Source: Antedon mediterranea (taxonomy: Eukaryota; Echinodermata; Crinoidea; Comatulida; Antedonidae). Taken from it: a DNA stretch of 64,000 bases. This document shows positions 26,401 through 40,450 of the stretch, one piece after another (the first letter of the stretch is position 1; each line of letters starts with the position of its first letter). The stretch spans positions 16,796,501 to 16,860,500 of the forward strand of contig NC_092672.1 in assembly GCF_964355755.1 (NCBI RefSeq), in the 5' to 3' direction. The translations under genes and the position numbers were made by a program. Under the pieces are notes generated by a model. The model saw only the letters and a program-made list of their open reading frames with translations. It made no database searches and had not been told where the DNA came from.

Positions 26401-29400
26401 AGAATAGCTTCAAATCGTATTTGGAGACGTTTTACTCCTTTTTGTGATTTTCGAAAAAACTTAACATAGAAACACCAAAGTGCTAAGAATAGCTTCAAAT
26501 CGCATTTGGAGACATTTTAGACCATTTTGTGTTTTTCGAAAAAACTTGTTAACATAAAAACACCAAAGTGCTTAAAATCACATTAGAAACCGTTTTAGAC
26601 CATTTTGAGTATTTCGATAAAACTTTTCACACAAAAACATCAAAGAGCACAAAATAGCTTAATATCGTATTGAAAAACGTTTTTGACCATTTTGAGCATT
26701 TCGACAAAAAATTTTCACACAAAACAGCAAAGTGCACAGAATAACTTCAAATCGCATTTGAAGACGTTTTAGACCATTTTGTGATTTTCGAAAAAACTTG
26801 TTAACATAAAAACACCAAAGTGCTTAGAATAGCTTCAAATCGTATTTTGAGACGTTTTAGACCCTTTTGTGATTTTCGTAAAAACTTGGTTACACAAAAA
26901 CATCAAAGTGTACAGAATAGCTTCAAATCGCATTTGAAGACGTTTTAGACCATTTTGTGATTTTCGAAAAAACTTGTTAATATAAAAACATCAAAGTGCT
27001 TAAAATCACATTAGACACCGTTTTAGACCATTTTGAGCATTTCGATAAAACTTTTAACAAAAAAACATCAAAGAGCACAAAATAGCTTATTATCGTATTT
27101 AAAAACGTTTTTGACCATTTTGATCATTTCGAAAAAAAATTTTCACACAAAACAGCAAAGTGTACAGAATAGCTTCAAATCGTATTTGGAGACATTTTAG
27201 ACCATTTTGTGATTTTCGAAAAAACTTGTTAACATAAAAACATCAAAGTGTACAGAATAGCTTCAAATCGCATTTGGAGACGTTTTAGACCATTTTGTGA
27301 TTTTCAAAAAACTTGTTAACATAAAAACATCAAAGTGCTTAGAATAGCTTCAAACCGCATTTGGAGACTTTTAGACCATTTTGTGACTTTCAAAAAATTG
27401 TTAACATAAAAACATCAAAGTGCTTAAAATCACATTAGAAACCGTTTTAGACCATTTTGAGCATTTCGATAAAACTTTTCACACAAAAACATCAAAGAGC
27501 ACAAAATAGCTTAATATCGTATTTAAAAACGTTTTTGACCATTTTGAGCATTTCGACAAAAAATGTTCACACAAAACAGCAAAGTGTACAGAATAGCTTC
27601 AAATCGTATTTGGAGACGTTTTAGACCTTTTTTGTGATTTTCGAAAAAACTTGTTAACATAAAAACACCAAAGTGCTAAGAATAGCTTCAAATCGCATTT
27701 TAGACCATTTTGTGTTTTTCGAAAAAACTTGTTAACATAAAAACACCAAAGTGCTTAAAATCACATTAGAAACCGTTTTAGACCATTTTGAGCATTTCGA
27801 TAAAACTTTTCACACAAAACAGCAAAGTGTACAGAATAGCTTCAAATCGCATTTTGAGACGTTTTAGACCATTCTGTGATTTTCGAAAAAACTTGTTAAC
27901 ATAAAAACATCAAAGTGCTTAAAATCACATTAGAATCCGTTTTTGACCATTTTGAGCATTTCGATAAAACTTTTCAAACAAAAACATCAAAGAGCACAAA
28001 ATAGCTTAATATCGTATTTAAAAACGTTTTTGACCATTTTGAGCATTTCGACAAAAAATTTTCACACAAAACAGCAAAGTGCACAGAATAACTTCAAATC
28101 GCATTTGGAGACGTTTTAGACAATTTTGTGATTTTCGAAAAAACTTGTTAACATAAAAACACCAAAGTGCTAAGAATAGCTTCAAATCGCATTTGGAGAC
28201 ATTTTAGACCATTTTGTGATTTTCGAAAAAACTTGTTAAGATAAAAACATCAAAGTGTACACAATAGCTTCAAATCGCATTTGGAGACGTTTTAGACCAT
28301 TTTGTGATTTTCGAAAAAACTTGTTAACATAAAAATTCCAAAGTGCTAAGAATAGCTTCAAATCGCATTTGGAGACATTTTAGACCATTTTGTGATTTTC
28401 AAAAAAACTTGTTAACATAAAAACATCAAAGTGTACAGAATAGCTTCAAATCGCATTTGGAGACGTTTTAGACCCTTTTGTGATTTTCGAAAAAACTTGT
28501 TAACATAAAAACATCAAAGTGCTTAGAATAGCTTCAAATCGCATCTTGAGACGTTTTAGACCATTCTGTGATTTTCGAAAAAACTTGTTAACATAAAAAC
28601 ATCAAAGTGCTTAAAATCACATTAGAAACCGTTTTAGACCATTTTGAGCATTTCGAAAAAACTTTTCACACAAAAACATTAAAGAGCACAAAATAGCTTA
28701 ATATCGTATTTAAAAACGTTTTTGACCATTTTGAGCATTTCGACAAAAATTTTTCACACAAAACAGCAAAGTGTACAGAATAGCTTCAAATCGTATTTGG
28801 AGACGTTTTAGACCTTTTTGTGATTTTCGAAAAAACTTGTTAACATAAAAACACCAAAGTGCTTAGAATAGCTTCAAATCGCATTTTGAGACGTTTTAGA
28901 CCATTCTGTGATTTTCGAAAAAACTTGTTAAGATAAAAACATCAAAGTGCTTAAAATCACATTAGAAACCGTTTTAGACCATTTTGAGCATTTCGATAAA
29001 ACTTTTCACACAAAAACATCAAAGAGCACAAAATAGCTTAATATCGTATTTAAAAACGTTTTTGACCATTTTGAGCATTTCGACAAAAAATTTTCAAACA
29101 AAACAGCAAAGTGCACAGAATAACTTCAAATCGCATTTGGAGACGTTTTAGACCATTTTGTGATTTTCGAAAAAACTTGTTAACATAAAAACACCAAAGT
29201 GCTTAGAATAGCTTCAAATCGCATTTGGAGACGTTTTAGACCATGTTGTGATTTTCGAAAAAACTTTTTAACATAAAAACACCAAAGTGCTTAGAATGGC
29301 TTCAAATCGCATTTGGAGACATTTTAGACTGTTTTGTGATTTTCGAAAAAACTTAAGATAAAAATATCAAAGTGCTTCAAATCACATTAGAAACCGTTTT

Positions 29401-30147
29401 AGACCATTTTGAGCATTTCGACAAAAATTTTTCACACAAAACAGCAAAGTGTACAGAATAGCTTCAAATCGTATTTGGAGACGTTTTAGACCTTTTTGTG
29501 ATTTTCGAAAAAACTTGTTAACATAAAAACACCAAAGTGCTTAGAATAGCTTCAAATCGCATTTTTTGACGTTTTAGACCATTCTGTGATTTTCGAAAAA
29601 ACTTGTTAACATAAAAACATCAAAGTGCTTCAAATCACATTAGAAACCGTTTTAGACCATTTTGAGCATTTCGACAAAAAATTTTCACACAAAACAGCAA
29701 AGTGTACAGAATAGCTTCAAATCGTATTTGCAGACGTTTTAGACCTTTTTGAGATTTTCGAAAAAACTTGTTAACATAAAAACATCAAAGTGCTTCAAAT
29801 CACATTAGAAACCGTTTTAGACCATTTTGAGCATTTCGACAAAAATTTTTCACACAAAACAGCAAAGTGTACAGAATAGCTTCAAATCGTATTTGGAGAC
29901 GTTTTAGACCTTTTTGTGATTTTCGAAAAAACTTGTTAACATAAAAACACCAAAGTGCTTAGAATAGCTTCAAATCGCATTTGGAGACGTTTTAGACCAT
30001 TTTTTGATTTTCGAAAAAACTTGTTAACATAAAAACACCAAAGTGCTTAGAATAGCTTCAAATCGCATTTGAGACGTTTTAGACCATTCTGTGATTTTCG
30101 AAAAAACTTGTTAACATAAAAACATCAAAGTGCTTAAAATCACATTA

Positions 30148-32537
30148 GAATCCGTTTTAGACCATTTTGAGCATTTCGATAAAACTTTTCAAACAAAAAC
30201 ATCAAAGAGCACAAAATAGCTTAATATCGTATTTAAAAACGTTTTTGACCATTTTGAGCATTTCGACAAAAAATTTTCACACAAAACAGCAAAGTGCACA
30301 GAATAACTTCAAATCGCATTTGGAGACGTTTTAGACCATTTTGTGATTTTCGAAAAAACTTGTTAACATAAAAACACCAAAGTGCTAAGAATAGTTTCAA
30401 ATCGCATTTGGAGACATTTTAGACAATTTTGTGATTTTCGAAAAAACTTGTTAAGATAAAAACATCAAAGTGTACACAATAGCTTCAAATCGCATTTGGA
30501 GACGTTATAGACCATTTTGTGATTTTCGAAAAAACTTGTTAACATAAAAACACCAAAGTGCTTAGAATAGCTTCAAATCGCATTTTGAGACATTTTAGAC
30601 CCTTTTGTGATTTTCGAAAAAACTTGTTAACATAAAAACACCAAAGTGCTTAGAATGGCTTCAAATCGCATTTGGAGACATTTTAGACTATTTTGTGATT
30701 TTCGAAAAAACTTAAGATAAAAATATCAAAGTGCTTCAAATCACATTAGAAACCGTTTTAGACCATTTTGAGCATTTCGACAAAAATTTTTCACACAAAA
30801 CAGCAAAGTGTACAGAATAGCTTCAAATCGTATTTGGAGACGTTTTAGACCTTTTTGTGATTTTCGAAAAAACTTGTTAACATAAAAACACCAAAGTGCT
30901 TAGAATAGCTTCAAATCGCATTTTGAGACGTTTTAGACCCTTTTGTGATTTTCGAAAAAACTTGGTTACACAAAAACACCAAAGTGCTTAAAATAGCTTC
31001 AAATCGCATTTGGAGACATTTTAGACTATTTTGTGATTTTCGAAAAAACTTGTTAACATAAAAACATCAAAGTGCTTCAAATTACATTAGAAACCGTTTT
31101 AGACCATTTTGAGCATTTCGACAAAAATTTTTATCACAAAACAGCAAAGTGTACAGAATAGCTTCAAATCGTATTTGGAGACGTTTTAGACCATTTTTTG
31201 ATTTTCGAAAAAACTTGTTAACATAAAAACACCAAAGTGCTTAGAATAGCTTCAAATCGCATTTTGAGACGTTTTAGACCATTCTGTGATTTTCGAAAAA
31301 ACTTGTTAACATAAAAACATCAAAGTCCTTAAAATCACATTAGAATCCGTTTTAGACCATTTTGAGCATTTCAATAAAACTTTTCAAACAAAAACATCAA
31401 AGAGCACAAAATAGCTTAATATCGTATTTAAAAACGTTTTTGACCATTTCGAGCATTTCGACAAAAAATTTTCACACAAAACAGCAAAGTGCACAGAATA
31501 ACTTCAAATCGCATTTGGAGACGTTTTAGACCATTTTGTGATTTTCGAAAAAACTTGTTAACATAAAAACACCAAAGTGCTAAGAATAGCTTCAAATCGC
31601 ATTTGGAGACATTTTAGACCATTTTGTGATTTTCGAAAAAACTTGTTAAGATAAAAACATCAAAGTGTACACAATAGCTTCAAATCGCATTTGGAGACGT
31701 TATAGACCATTTTGTGATTTTCGAAAAAACTTGTTAACATAAAAACACCAAAGTGCTTAGAATAGCTTCAAATCGCATTTTGAGACATTTTAGACCCTTT
31801 TGTGATTTTCGAAAAAACTTGTTAACATAAAAACACCAAAGTGCTTAGAATGGCTTCAAATCGCATTTGGAGACATTTTAGACTATTTTGTGATTTTCGA
31901 AAAAACTTAAGATAAAAATATCAAAGTGCTTCAAATCACATTAGAAACCGTTTTAGACCATTTTGAGCATTTCGACAAAAATTTTTCACACAAAACAGCA
32001 AAGTGTACAGAATAGCTTCAAATCGTATTTGGAGACGTTTTAGACCTTTTTGTGATTTTCGAAAAAACTTGTTAACATAAAAACACCAAAGTGCTTAGAA
32101 TAGCTTCAAATCGCATTTTGAGACGTTTTAGACCCTTTTGTGATTTTCGAAAAAACTTGGTTACACAAAAACACCAAAGTGCTTAAAATAGCTTCAAATC
32201 GCATTTGGAGACATTTTAGACTATTTTGTGATTTTCGAAAAAACTTGTTAACATAAAAACATCAAAGTGCTTCAAATCACATTAGAAACCGTTTTAGACC
32301 ATTTTGAGCATTTCGACAAAAATTTTTCACACAAAACAGCAAAGTGTACAGAATAGCTTCAAATCGTATTTGGAGACGTTTCAGACAATTTTTTGATTTT
32401 CGAAAAAACTTGTTAACATAAAAACACCAAAGTGCTTAGAATAGCTTCAAATCGCATTTTGAGACGTTTTAGACAATTCTGTGATTTTCGAAAAAACTTG
32501 TTAACATAAATTCATCAAAGTGCTTAAAATCACATTA
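30148..32537 (+). repeat. Two tandem copies of a 1195-bp higher-order unit
   Basis: The D-monomer tag GAATCCG lies at 30148, 31343 and 32538, exactly 1195 bp apart each time. The rare change GACGTTATAG (for GACGTTTTAG) is at 30501 and 31696, again 1195 bp apart, and the AGAATGG tag is at 30652 and 31847. Each unit runs D-B-C, A monomers with GTGCTAAG and GTACACAAT, the AGAATGGCTTC monomer, the short CTTAAGATAAAAATATC D form, C', and GGTTACAC monomers. A shared rare variant at a constant offset means a recent local duplication. Confidence 0.85.
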
Positions 32538-33735
32538 GAATCCGTTTTAGACCATTTTGAGCATTTCGATAAAACTTTTCAAACAAAAACATCAAAGAGC
32601 ACAAAATAGATTAATATCGTATTTAAAAACGTTTTTGACCATTTTGAGCATTTCGACAAAAAATTTTCACACAAAACAGAAAAGTGCACAGAATAACTTC
32701 AAATCGCATTTGGAGACGTTTTAGACAATTTTGTGATTTTCGAAAAAACTTGTTAAGATAAAAACATCAAAGTGTACACAATAGCTTCAAATCGCATTTG
32801 GAGACGTTTTAGACCATTTTGTGATTTTCGAAAAAACTTGTTAACATAAAAACACCAAAGTGCTTAGAATAGCTTCAAATCGCATTTTGAGAAATTTTAG
32901 ACCCTTTTGTGATTTTCGAAAAAACTTGGTTACACAAAAACACCAAAGTGCTTAAAATAGCTTCAAATCGCATTTGGAGAAGTTTTAAACCATTTTGTGA
33001 TTTTCGAAAAAACTTGTTAACATAAAAACATCAAAGTGTACAGAATAACTTCAAATCGCATTTGGAGACGTTTTAGACCATTTTGTGATTTTTGAAAAAA
33101 CTTAACATAAAAACACCAAAGAGCTTAGAATAGCTTCAAATCGCATTTTTAGACATTTTACACCCTTTTGTGATTTTCGAAAAAACTTGTTAAAATAAAA
33201 ACATCAAAGTGTACAGAATAGCTTCAAATCGCATTTGGAGACGTTTTAGACCATTTTGTGATTTTGAAAAAAACTTAACATAAAAACACCAAAGAGCTTA
33301 GAATAGCTTCAAATCGCATTTTGAGACATTTTAGACCATTTTGTGATTTTCGAAAAAACTTGTTAAAATAAAAACATCAAAATGTACAGAATAGCTTCAA
33401 ATCGCATTTGGAGACGTTTTAGACCATTTTGTGATTTTGAAAAAAACTTTTTAACATAAAAACACCAAAGAGCTTAGAATAGCTTCAAATCGCATTTTGA
33501 GACATTTTAGACCATTTTGTGTTTTTCGAAAAAACTTGTTAACATAAAAACATCAAAGTATACAGAATAGCTTCAAATCGCATTTGGAGACGTTTTAGAC
33601 CATTTTGTGAATTTCGAAAAAACTTGTTAACATAAAAACATCAAAGTGCTTAGAATAGCTTCAAATCGCATTTGGAGACGTTTTAGACCATTTTGTGATT
33701 TTCGAAAAAACTTGTTAACATAAAAACATCAAAGT
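32460..33735 (+). repeat. Higher-order module 1, copy lacking one monomer
   Basis: It carries ACAATTCTG, D-B-C, ACAATTTTG, GTACACAATAGC, GAGAAGTTTTAAACC (32978), TTTTTAGACATTTTACACCC and GTGTTTTTCG in the module order. Compared with other copies it lacks the GTGCTAAGAATAGC monomer and has an extra shortened AAACTTAACATAAAAACACC form. Edges are approximate. Confidence 0.7.
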
Positions 33736-36649
33736 CCTTAAAATCACATTAGAATCCGTTTTAGACCATTTTGAGCATTTCGACAAAAAATTTTCACACA
33801 AAACAGCAAAGTGTACAGAATAGCTTCAAATCGTATTTGGAGACGTTTTAGACCTTTTTGTGATTTTCGAAAAAACTTGTTAACATAAAAACACCAAAGT
33901 GCTTAGAATAGCTTCAAATCGCATTTTTTGACGTTTTAGACCATTCTGTGATTTTCGAAAAAACTTGTTAACATAAAAACATCAAAGTGCTTCAAATCAC
34001 ATTAGAAACCGTTTTAGACCATTTTGAGCATTTCGACAAAAAATTTTCACACAAAACAGCAAAGTGTACAGAATAGCTTCAAATCGTATTTGCAGACGTT
34101 TTAGACCTTTTTGAGATTTTCGAAAAAACTTGTTAACATAAAAACATCAAAGTGCTTCAAATCACATTAGAAACCGTTTTAGACCATTTTGAGCATTTCG
34201 ACAAAAATTTTTCACACAAAACAGCAAAGTGTACAGAATAGCTTCAAATCGTATTTGGAGACGTTTTAGACCTTTTTGTGATTTTCGAAAAAACTTGTTA
34301 ACATAAAAACACCAAAGTGCTTAGAATAGCTTCAAATCGCATTTGGAGACGTTTTAGACCATTTTTTGATTTTCGAAAAAACTTGTTAACATAAAAACAC
34401 CAAAGTGCTTAGAATAGCTTCAAATCGCATTTTGAGACGTTTTAGACCATTCTGTGATTTTCGAAAAAACTTGTTAACATAAAAACATCAAAGTGCTTAA
34501 AATCACATTAGAATCCGTTTTAGACCATTTTGAGCATTTCGATAAAACTTTTCAAACAAAAACATCAAAGAGCACAAAATAGCTTAATATCGTATTTAAA
34601 AACGTTTTTGACCATTTTGAGCATTTCGACAAAAAATTTTCACACAAAACAGCAAAGTGCACAGAATAACTTCAAATCGCATTTGGAGACGTTTTAGACC
34701 ATTTTGTGATTTTCGAAAAAACTTGTTAACATAAAAACACCAAAGTGCTTAGAATAGCTTCAAATCGCATTTGGAGACGTTTTAGACCATGTTGTGATTT
34801 TCGAAAAAACTTTTTAACATAAAAACACCAAAGTGCTTAGAATGGCTTCAAATCGCATTTGGAGACATTTTAGACTGTTTTGTGATTTTCGAAAAAACTT
34901 AAGATAAAAATATCAAAGTGCTTCAAATCACATTAGAAACCGTTTTAGACCATTTTGAGCATTTCGACAAAAATTTTTCACACAAAACAGCAAAGTGTAC
35001 AGAATAGCTTCAAATCGTATTTGGAGACGTTTTAGACCTTTTTGTGATTTTCGAAAAAACTTGTTAACATAAAAACACCAAAGTGCTTAGAATAGCTTCA
35101 AATCGCATTTTGAGACGTTTTAGACCATTCTGTGATTTTCGAAAAAACTTGTTAACATAAAAATATCAAAGTACTTCAAATCACATTAGAAACCGTTTTA
35201 GACCATTTTGAGCATTTCGACAAAAAATTTTCACACAAAACAGCAAAGTGTACAGAATAGCTTCAAATCGTATTTGCAGACGTTTTAGACCTTTTTGAGA
35301 TTTTCGAAAAAACTTGTTAACATAAAAACATCAAAGTGCTTCAAATCACATTAGAAACCGTTTTAGACCATTTTGAGCATTTCGACAAAAATTTTTCACA
35401 CAAAACACCAAAGTGTACAGAATAGCTTCAAATCGTATTTGGAGACGTTTTAGACCTTTTTGTGATTTTCGAAAAAACTTGTTAACATAAAAACACCAAA
35501 GTGCTTAGAATAGCTTCAAATCGCATTTGGAGACGTTTTAGACCATTTTTTGATTTTCGAAAAAACTTGTTACCATAAAAACACCAAAGTGCTTAGAATA
35601 GCTTCAAATCGCATTTTGAGACGTTTTAGACCATTCTGTGATTTTCGAAAAAACTTGTTAACATAAAAACATCAAAGTGCTTAAAATCACATTAGAAACC
35701 GTTTTAGACCATTTTGAACATTTCGATAAAACTTTTCACACAAAAGCATCAAAGAGCACAAAATAGCTTAATATCGTATTTAAAAACGTTTTTGACCATT
35801 TTGAGCATTTCGACAAAAAATTTTCAAACAAAACAGCAAAGTGCACAGAATAACTTCAAATCGCATTTGGAGACGTTTTAGACCATTTTGTGATTTTCGA
35901 AAAAACTTGTTAACATAAAAACACCAAAGTGCTTAGAATAGCTTCAAATCGCATTTGGAGTCGTTTTAGACCATGTTGTGATTTTCGAAAAAACTTTTTA
36001 ACATAAAAACACCAAAGTGCTTAGAATGGCTTCAAATCGCATTTGGAGACATTTTAGACTATTTTGTGATTTTCGAAAAAACTTAAGATAAAAATATCAA
36101 AGTGCTTCAAATCACATTAGAAACCGTTTTAGACCATTTTGAGCATTTCGACAAAAATTTTTCACACAAAACAGCAAAGTGTACAGAATAGCTTCAAATC
36201 GTATTTGGAGACGTTTTAGACCTTTTTGTGATTTTCGAAAAAACTTGTTAACATAAAAACACCAAAGTGCTTAGAATAGCTTCAAATCGCATTTTGAGAC
36301 GTTTTAGACCCTTTTGTGATTTTCGAAAAAACTTGGTTACACAAAAACACCAAAGTGCTTAAAATAGCTTCAAATCGCATTTGGAGACATTTTAGACTAT
36401 TTTGTGATTTTCGAAAAAACTTGTTAACATAAAAACATCAAAGTGCTTCAAATCACATTAGAAACCGTTTTAGACCATTTTGAGCATTTCGACAAAAATT
36501 TTTCACACAAAACAGCAAAGTGTACAGAATAGCTTCAAATCGTATTTGGAGTCGTTTTAGACCATTTTTTGATTTTCGAAAAAACTTGTTAACATAAAAA
36601 CACCAAAGTGCTTAGAATAGCTTCAAATCGCATTTTGAGACGTTTTAGA

Positions 36650-37980
36650 CAATTCTGTGATTTTCGAAAAAACTTGTTAACATAAAAACATTAAAGTGCT
36701 TAAAATCACATTAGAATCCGTTTTAGACCATTTTGAGCATTTCGATAAAACTTTTCAAACAAAAACATCAAAGAGCACAAAATAGCTTAATATCGTATTT
36801 AAAAACGTTTTTGACCATTTTGAGCATTTCGACAAAAAATTTTCACACAAAACAGCAAAGTGCACAGAATAACTTCAAATCGCATTTGGAGACGTTTTAG
36901 ACAATTTTGTGATTTTCGAAAAAACTTGTTAACATAAAAACACCAAAGTGCTAAGAATAGCTTCAAATCGCATTTGGAGACATTTTAGACCATTTTGTGA
37001 TTTTCGAAAAAACTTGTTAAGATAAAAACATCAAAGTGTACACAATAGCTTCAAATCGCATTTGGAGACGTTTTAGACCATTTTGTGATTTTCGAAAAAA
37101 CTTGTTAACATAAAAACACCAAAGTGCTTAGAATAGCTTCAAATCGCATTTTGAGACATTTTAGACCCTTTTGTGATTTTCGAAAAAACTTGGTTACACA
37201 AAAACACCAAAGTGCTTAAAATAGCTTCAAATCGCATTTGGAGAAGTTTTAAACCATTTTGTGATTTTCGAAAAAACTTGTTAACATAAAAACATCAAAG
37301 TGGACAGAATAACTTCAAATCCCATTTGGAGACGTTTTAGACCATTTTGTGATTTTTGAAAAAACTTGTTAACATAAAAACACCAAAGTGCTTAGAATAG
37401 CTTCAAATCGCATTTTGAGACATTTTACACCCTTTTGTGATTTTCGAAAAAACTTGTTAAAATAAAAACATCAAAGTGTACAGAATAGCTTCAAATCGCA
37501 TTTGGAGACGTTTTAGACCATTTTGTGAATTTGAAAAAAACTTAACATAAAAACACCAAAGAGCTTAGAATAGCTTCAAATCGCATTTTGAGACATTTTA
37601 GACCATTTTGTGATTTTCGAAAAAACTTGTTAAAATAAAAACATCAAAATGTACAGAATAGCTTCAAATCGCATTTGGAGACGTTTTAGACCATTTTGTG
37701 ATTTTGAAAAAAACTTGTTAACATAAAAACACCAAAGAGCTTAGAATAGCTTCAAATCGCATTTTGAGACATTTTAGACCATTTTGTGTTTTTCGAAAAA
37801 ACTTGTTAACATAAAAACATCAAAGTGTACAGAATAGCTTCAAATCGCATTTGGAGACGTTTTAGACCATTTTGTGATTTTCGAAAAAACTTGTTAACAT
37901 AAAAACATCAAAGTGCTTAGAATAGCTTCAAATCGCATTTGGAGACGTTTTAGACCATTTTGTGATTTTCGAAAAAACTT
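36650..37980 (+). repeat. Higher-order module 1, copy at 36.7-38.0 kb
   Basis: The full marker order of module 1 is present, with GAGAAGTTTTAAACC at 37241. Private changes include GTGGACAGAATAAC and TCAAATCCCATTTGG just after that marker. It is followed by a GGTTACACAAAAACACC monomer and a D-B-C set. Edges are approximate. Confidence 0.75.
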
Positions 37981-39879
37981 GGTTACACAAAAACACCAAA
38001 GTGCTTAAAATAGCTTCAAATCGCATTTGGAGACATTTTAGAATATTTTGTGATTTTCGAAAAAACTTGGTTACACAAAAACACCAAAGTGCTTAAAATC
38101 ACATTAGAAACCGTTTTAGACCATTTTGAGCATTTCGATAAAACTTTTCACACAAAAACATCAAAGAGCACAAAATAGCTTAATATCGTATTTAAAAACG
38201 TTTTTGACCATTTTGAGCATTTCGACAAAAAAATTTCACACAAAACAGCAAAGTGCACAGAATAACTTCAAATCGCATTTGGAGACGTTTTAGACCATTT
38301 TGTGATTTTCGAAAAAACTTGTTAACATAAAAACACCAAAGTGCTTAGAATAGCTTCAAATCGCATTTTGAGACATTTTAGACCCTTTTGTGATTTTTGA
38401 AAAAACTTGTTAACATAAAAACATCAAAGTGCTTCAAATCACATTAGAAACCGTTTTAGACCATTTTGAGCATTTCGATAAAACTTTTCACACAAAAACA
38501 TCAAAGAGCACAAAATAGCTTAATATCGTATTTAAAAACGTTTTTGACCATTTTGAGCATTTAGACAAAAAATTTTCAAACAAAACAGCAAAGTGCACAG
38601 AATAACTTCAAATCGCATTTGGAGACGTTTTAGACCATTCTGTGTTTTTCGAAAAAACTTGTTAACATAAAAACATCAAAGTGCTTAAAATCACATTAGA
38701 AACTGTTTTAGACCATTTTGAGCATTTCGATAAAACTTTTCACACAAAAACATTAAAGAGCACAAAATAGCTTAATATCGTATTTAAAAACGTTTTTGAC
38801 CATTTTGAGCATTTCGACAAAAATTTTTCACACAAAACAGCAAAGTGTACAGAATAGCTTCAAATCGTATTTGGAGACGTTTTAGACCTTTTTGTGATTT
38901 CCGAAAAAACTTGTTAACATAAAAACACCAAAGTGCTTAGAATAGCTTCAAATCGCATTTTGAGACATTTTAGACCCTTTTGTGATTTTCGAAAAAACTT
39001 GGTTACACAAAAACACCAAAGTGCTTAAAATAGCTTCAAATTGCATTTGGAGACGTTTTAGACCATTTTGTGATTTTCGAAAAAACTGGTTACCATAAAA
39101 ACACCAAAGTGCTTAGATTAGCTTCAAATCGCATTTTGAGACATTTTAGACCCTTTTGTGATTTTCAAAAAACTTGTTAACATAAAAACACCAAAGAGCT
39201 TAGAATAGCTTCAAATCGCATTTTGAGACATTTTAGACCATTTTGTGATTTTCGAAAAAACTTGTTAACATAAAAACACCAAAGTGCTTAGAATAGCTTC
39301 AAATCGCATTTTCAGACATTTTAGACCCTTTTGTGATTTTCGAAAAAACTTGTTAACATAAAAATTCCAAAGTGCTAAGAATAGCTTCAAATCGCATTTG
39401 GAGACATTTTAGACCACTTTGTGATTTTTGAAAAAACTTGTTAACATAAAAACATCAAAGTGCTTAAAATCACATTAGAAACCGTTTTAGACCATTTTGA
39501 GCATTTCGATAAAACTTTTCACACAAAAACATCAAAGAGCACAAAATAGCTTAATATCGTATTTAAAAACGTTTTTGACCATTTTGAGCATTTCGACAAA
39601 AAAATTTCAAACAAAACAGAAAAGTGTACAGACTAGCTTCAAATCGTATTTGGAGACGTTTTAGACCTTTTTGTGATTTTCGAAAAAACTTGTTAACATA
39701 AAAACACCAAAGTGCTAAGAATAGCTTCAAATCGCATTTTAGACCATTTTGTGTTTTTCGAAAAAACTTGTTAACATAAAAACACCAAAGTGCTTAAAAT
39801 CACATTAGAAACCGTTTTAGACCATTTTGAGCATTTCGATAAAACTTTTCACACAAAAACATCAAAGAGCACAAAATAG

Positions 39880-39910
39880 CTTAATATCGTAAAAACATCA
39901 AAGTGCTTAA
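39880..39910 (+). repeat. Truncated B monomer joined to A/D (copy 2)
   Basis: The breakpoint is identical to that near 14501: TTAATATCGT followed at once by AAAAACATCAAAGTGC. A further copy lies 542 bp downstream at about 40430, so the pair was probably duplicated locally. Confidence 0.85.
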
Positions 39911-40419
39911 AATCACATTAGAAACCGTTTTAGACCATTTTGAGCATTTCGATAAAACTTTTCACACAAAAACATCAAAGAGCACAAAATAGCTTAATAT
40001 CGTATTTAAAAACGTTTTTGACCATTTTGAGCATTTCGAAAAAAAAATTTTCACACAAAACAGCAAAGTGCACAGAATAACTTCAAATCGCATTTGGAGA
40101 CGTTTTAGACCTTTTTGTGATTTTCGAAAAAACTTGTTAACATAAAAACACCAAAGTGCTAAGAATAGCTTCAAATCGCATTTGGAGACATTTTAGACTA
40201 TTTTGTGTTTTTCGAAAAAACTTGTTAACATAAAAACATCAAAGTGTACAGAATAGCTTCAAATCGCATTTTGAGACATTTTAGACTATTTTGTGATTTT
40301 CGAAAAAACTTGTTAACATAAAAACATCAAAGTGCTTAAAATCACATTAGAAACCATTTTAGACCATTTTGAGCATTTCGATAAAACTTTTCACACAAAA
40401 ACATCAAAGAGCACAAAAT

Positions 40420-40450
40420 AGCTTAATATCGTAAAAACATCAAAGTGCTT
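40420..40450 (+). repeat. Truncated B monomer joined to A/D (copy 3)
   Basis: Same breakpoint as at 14501, 39888 and 58237. Here the preceding D monomer reads GAAACCATTTTAGACC. Confidence 0.85.
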
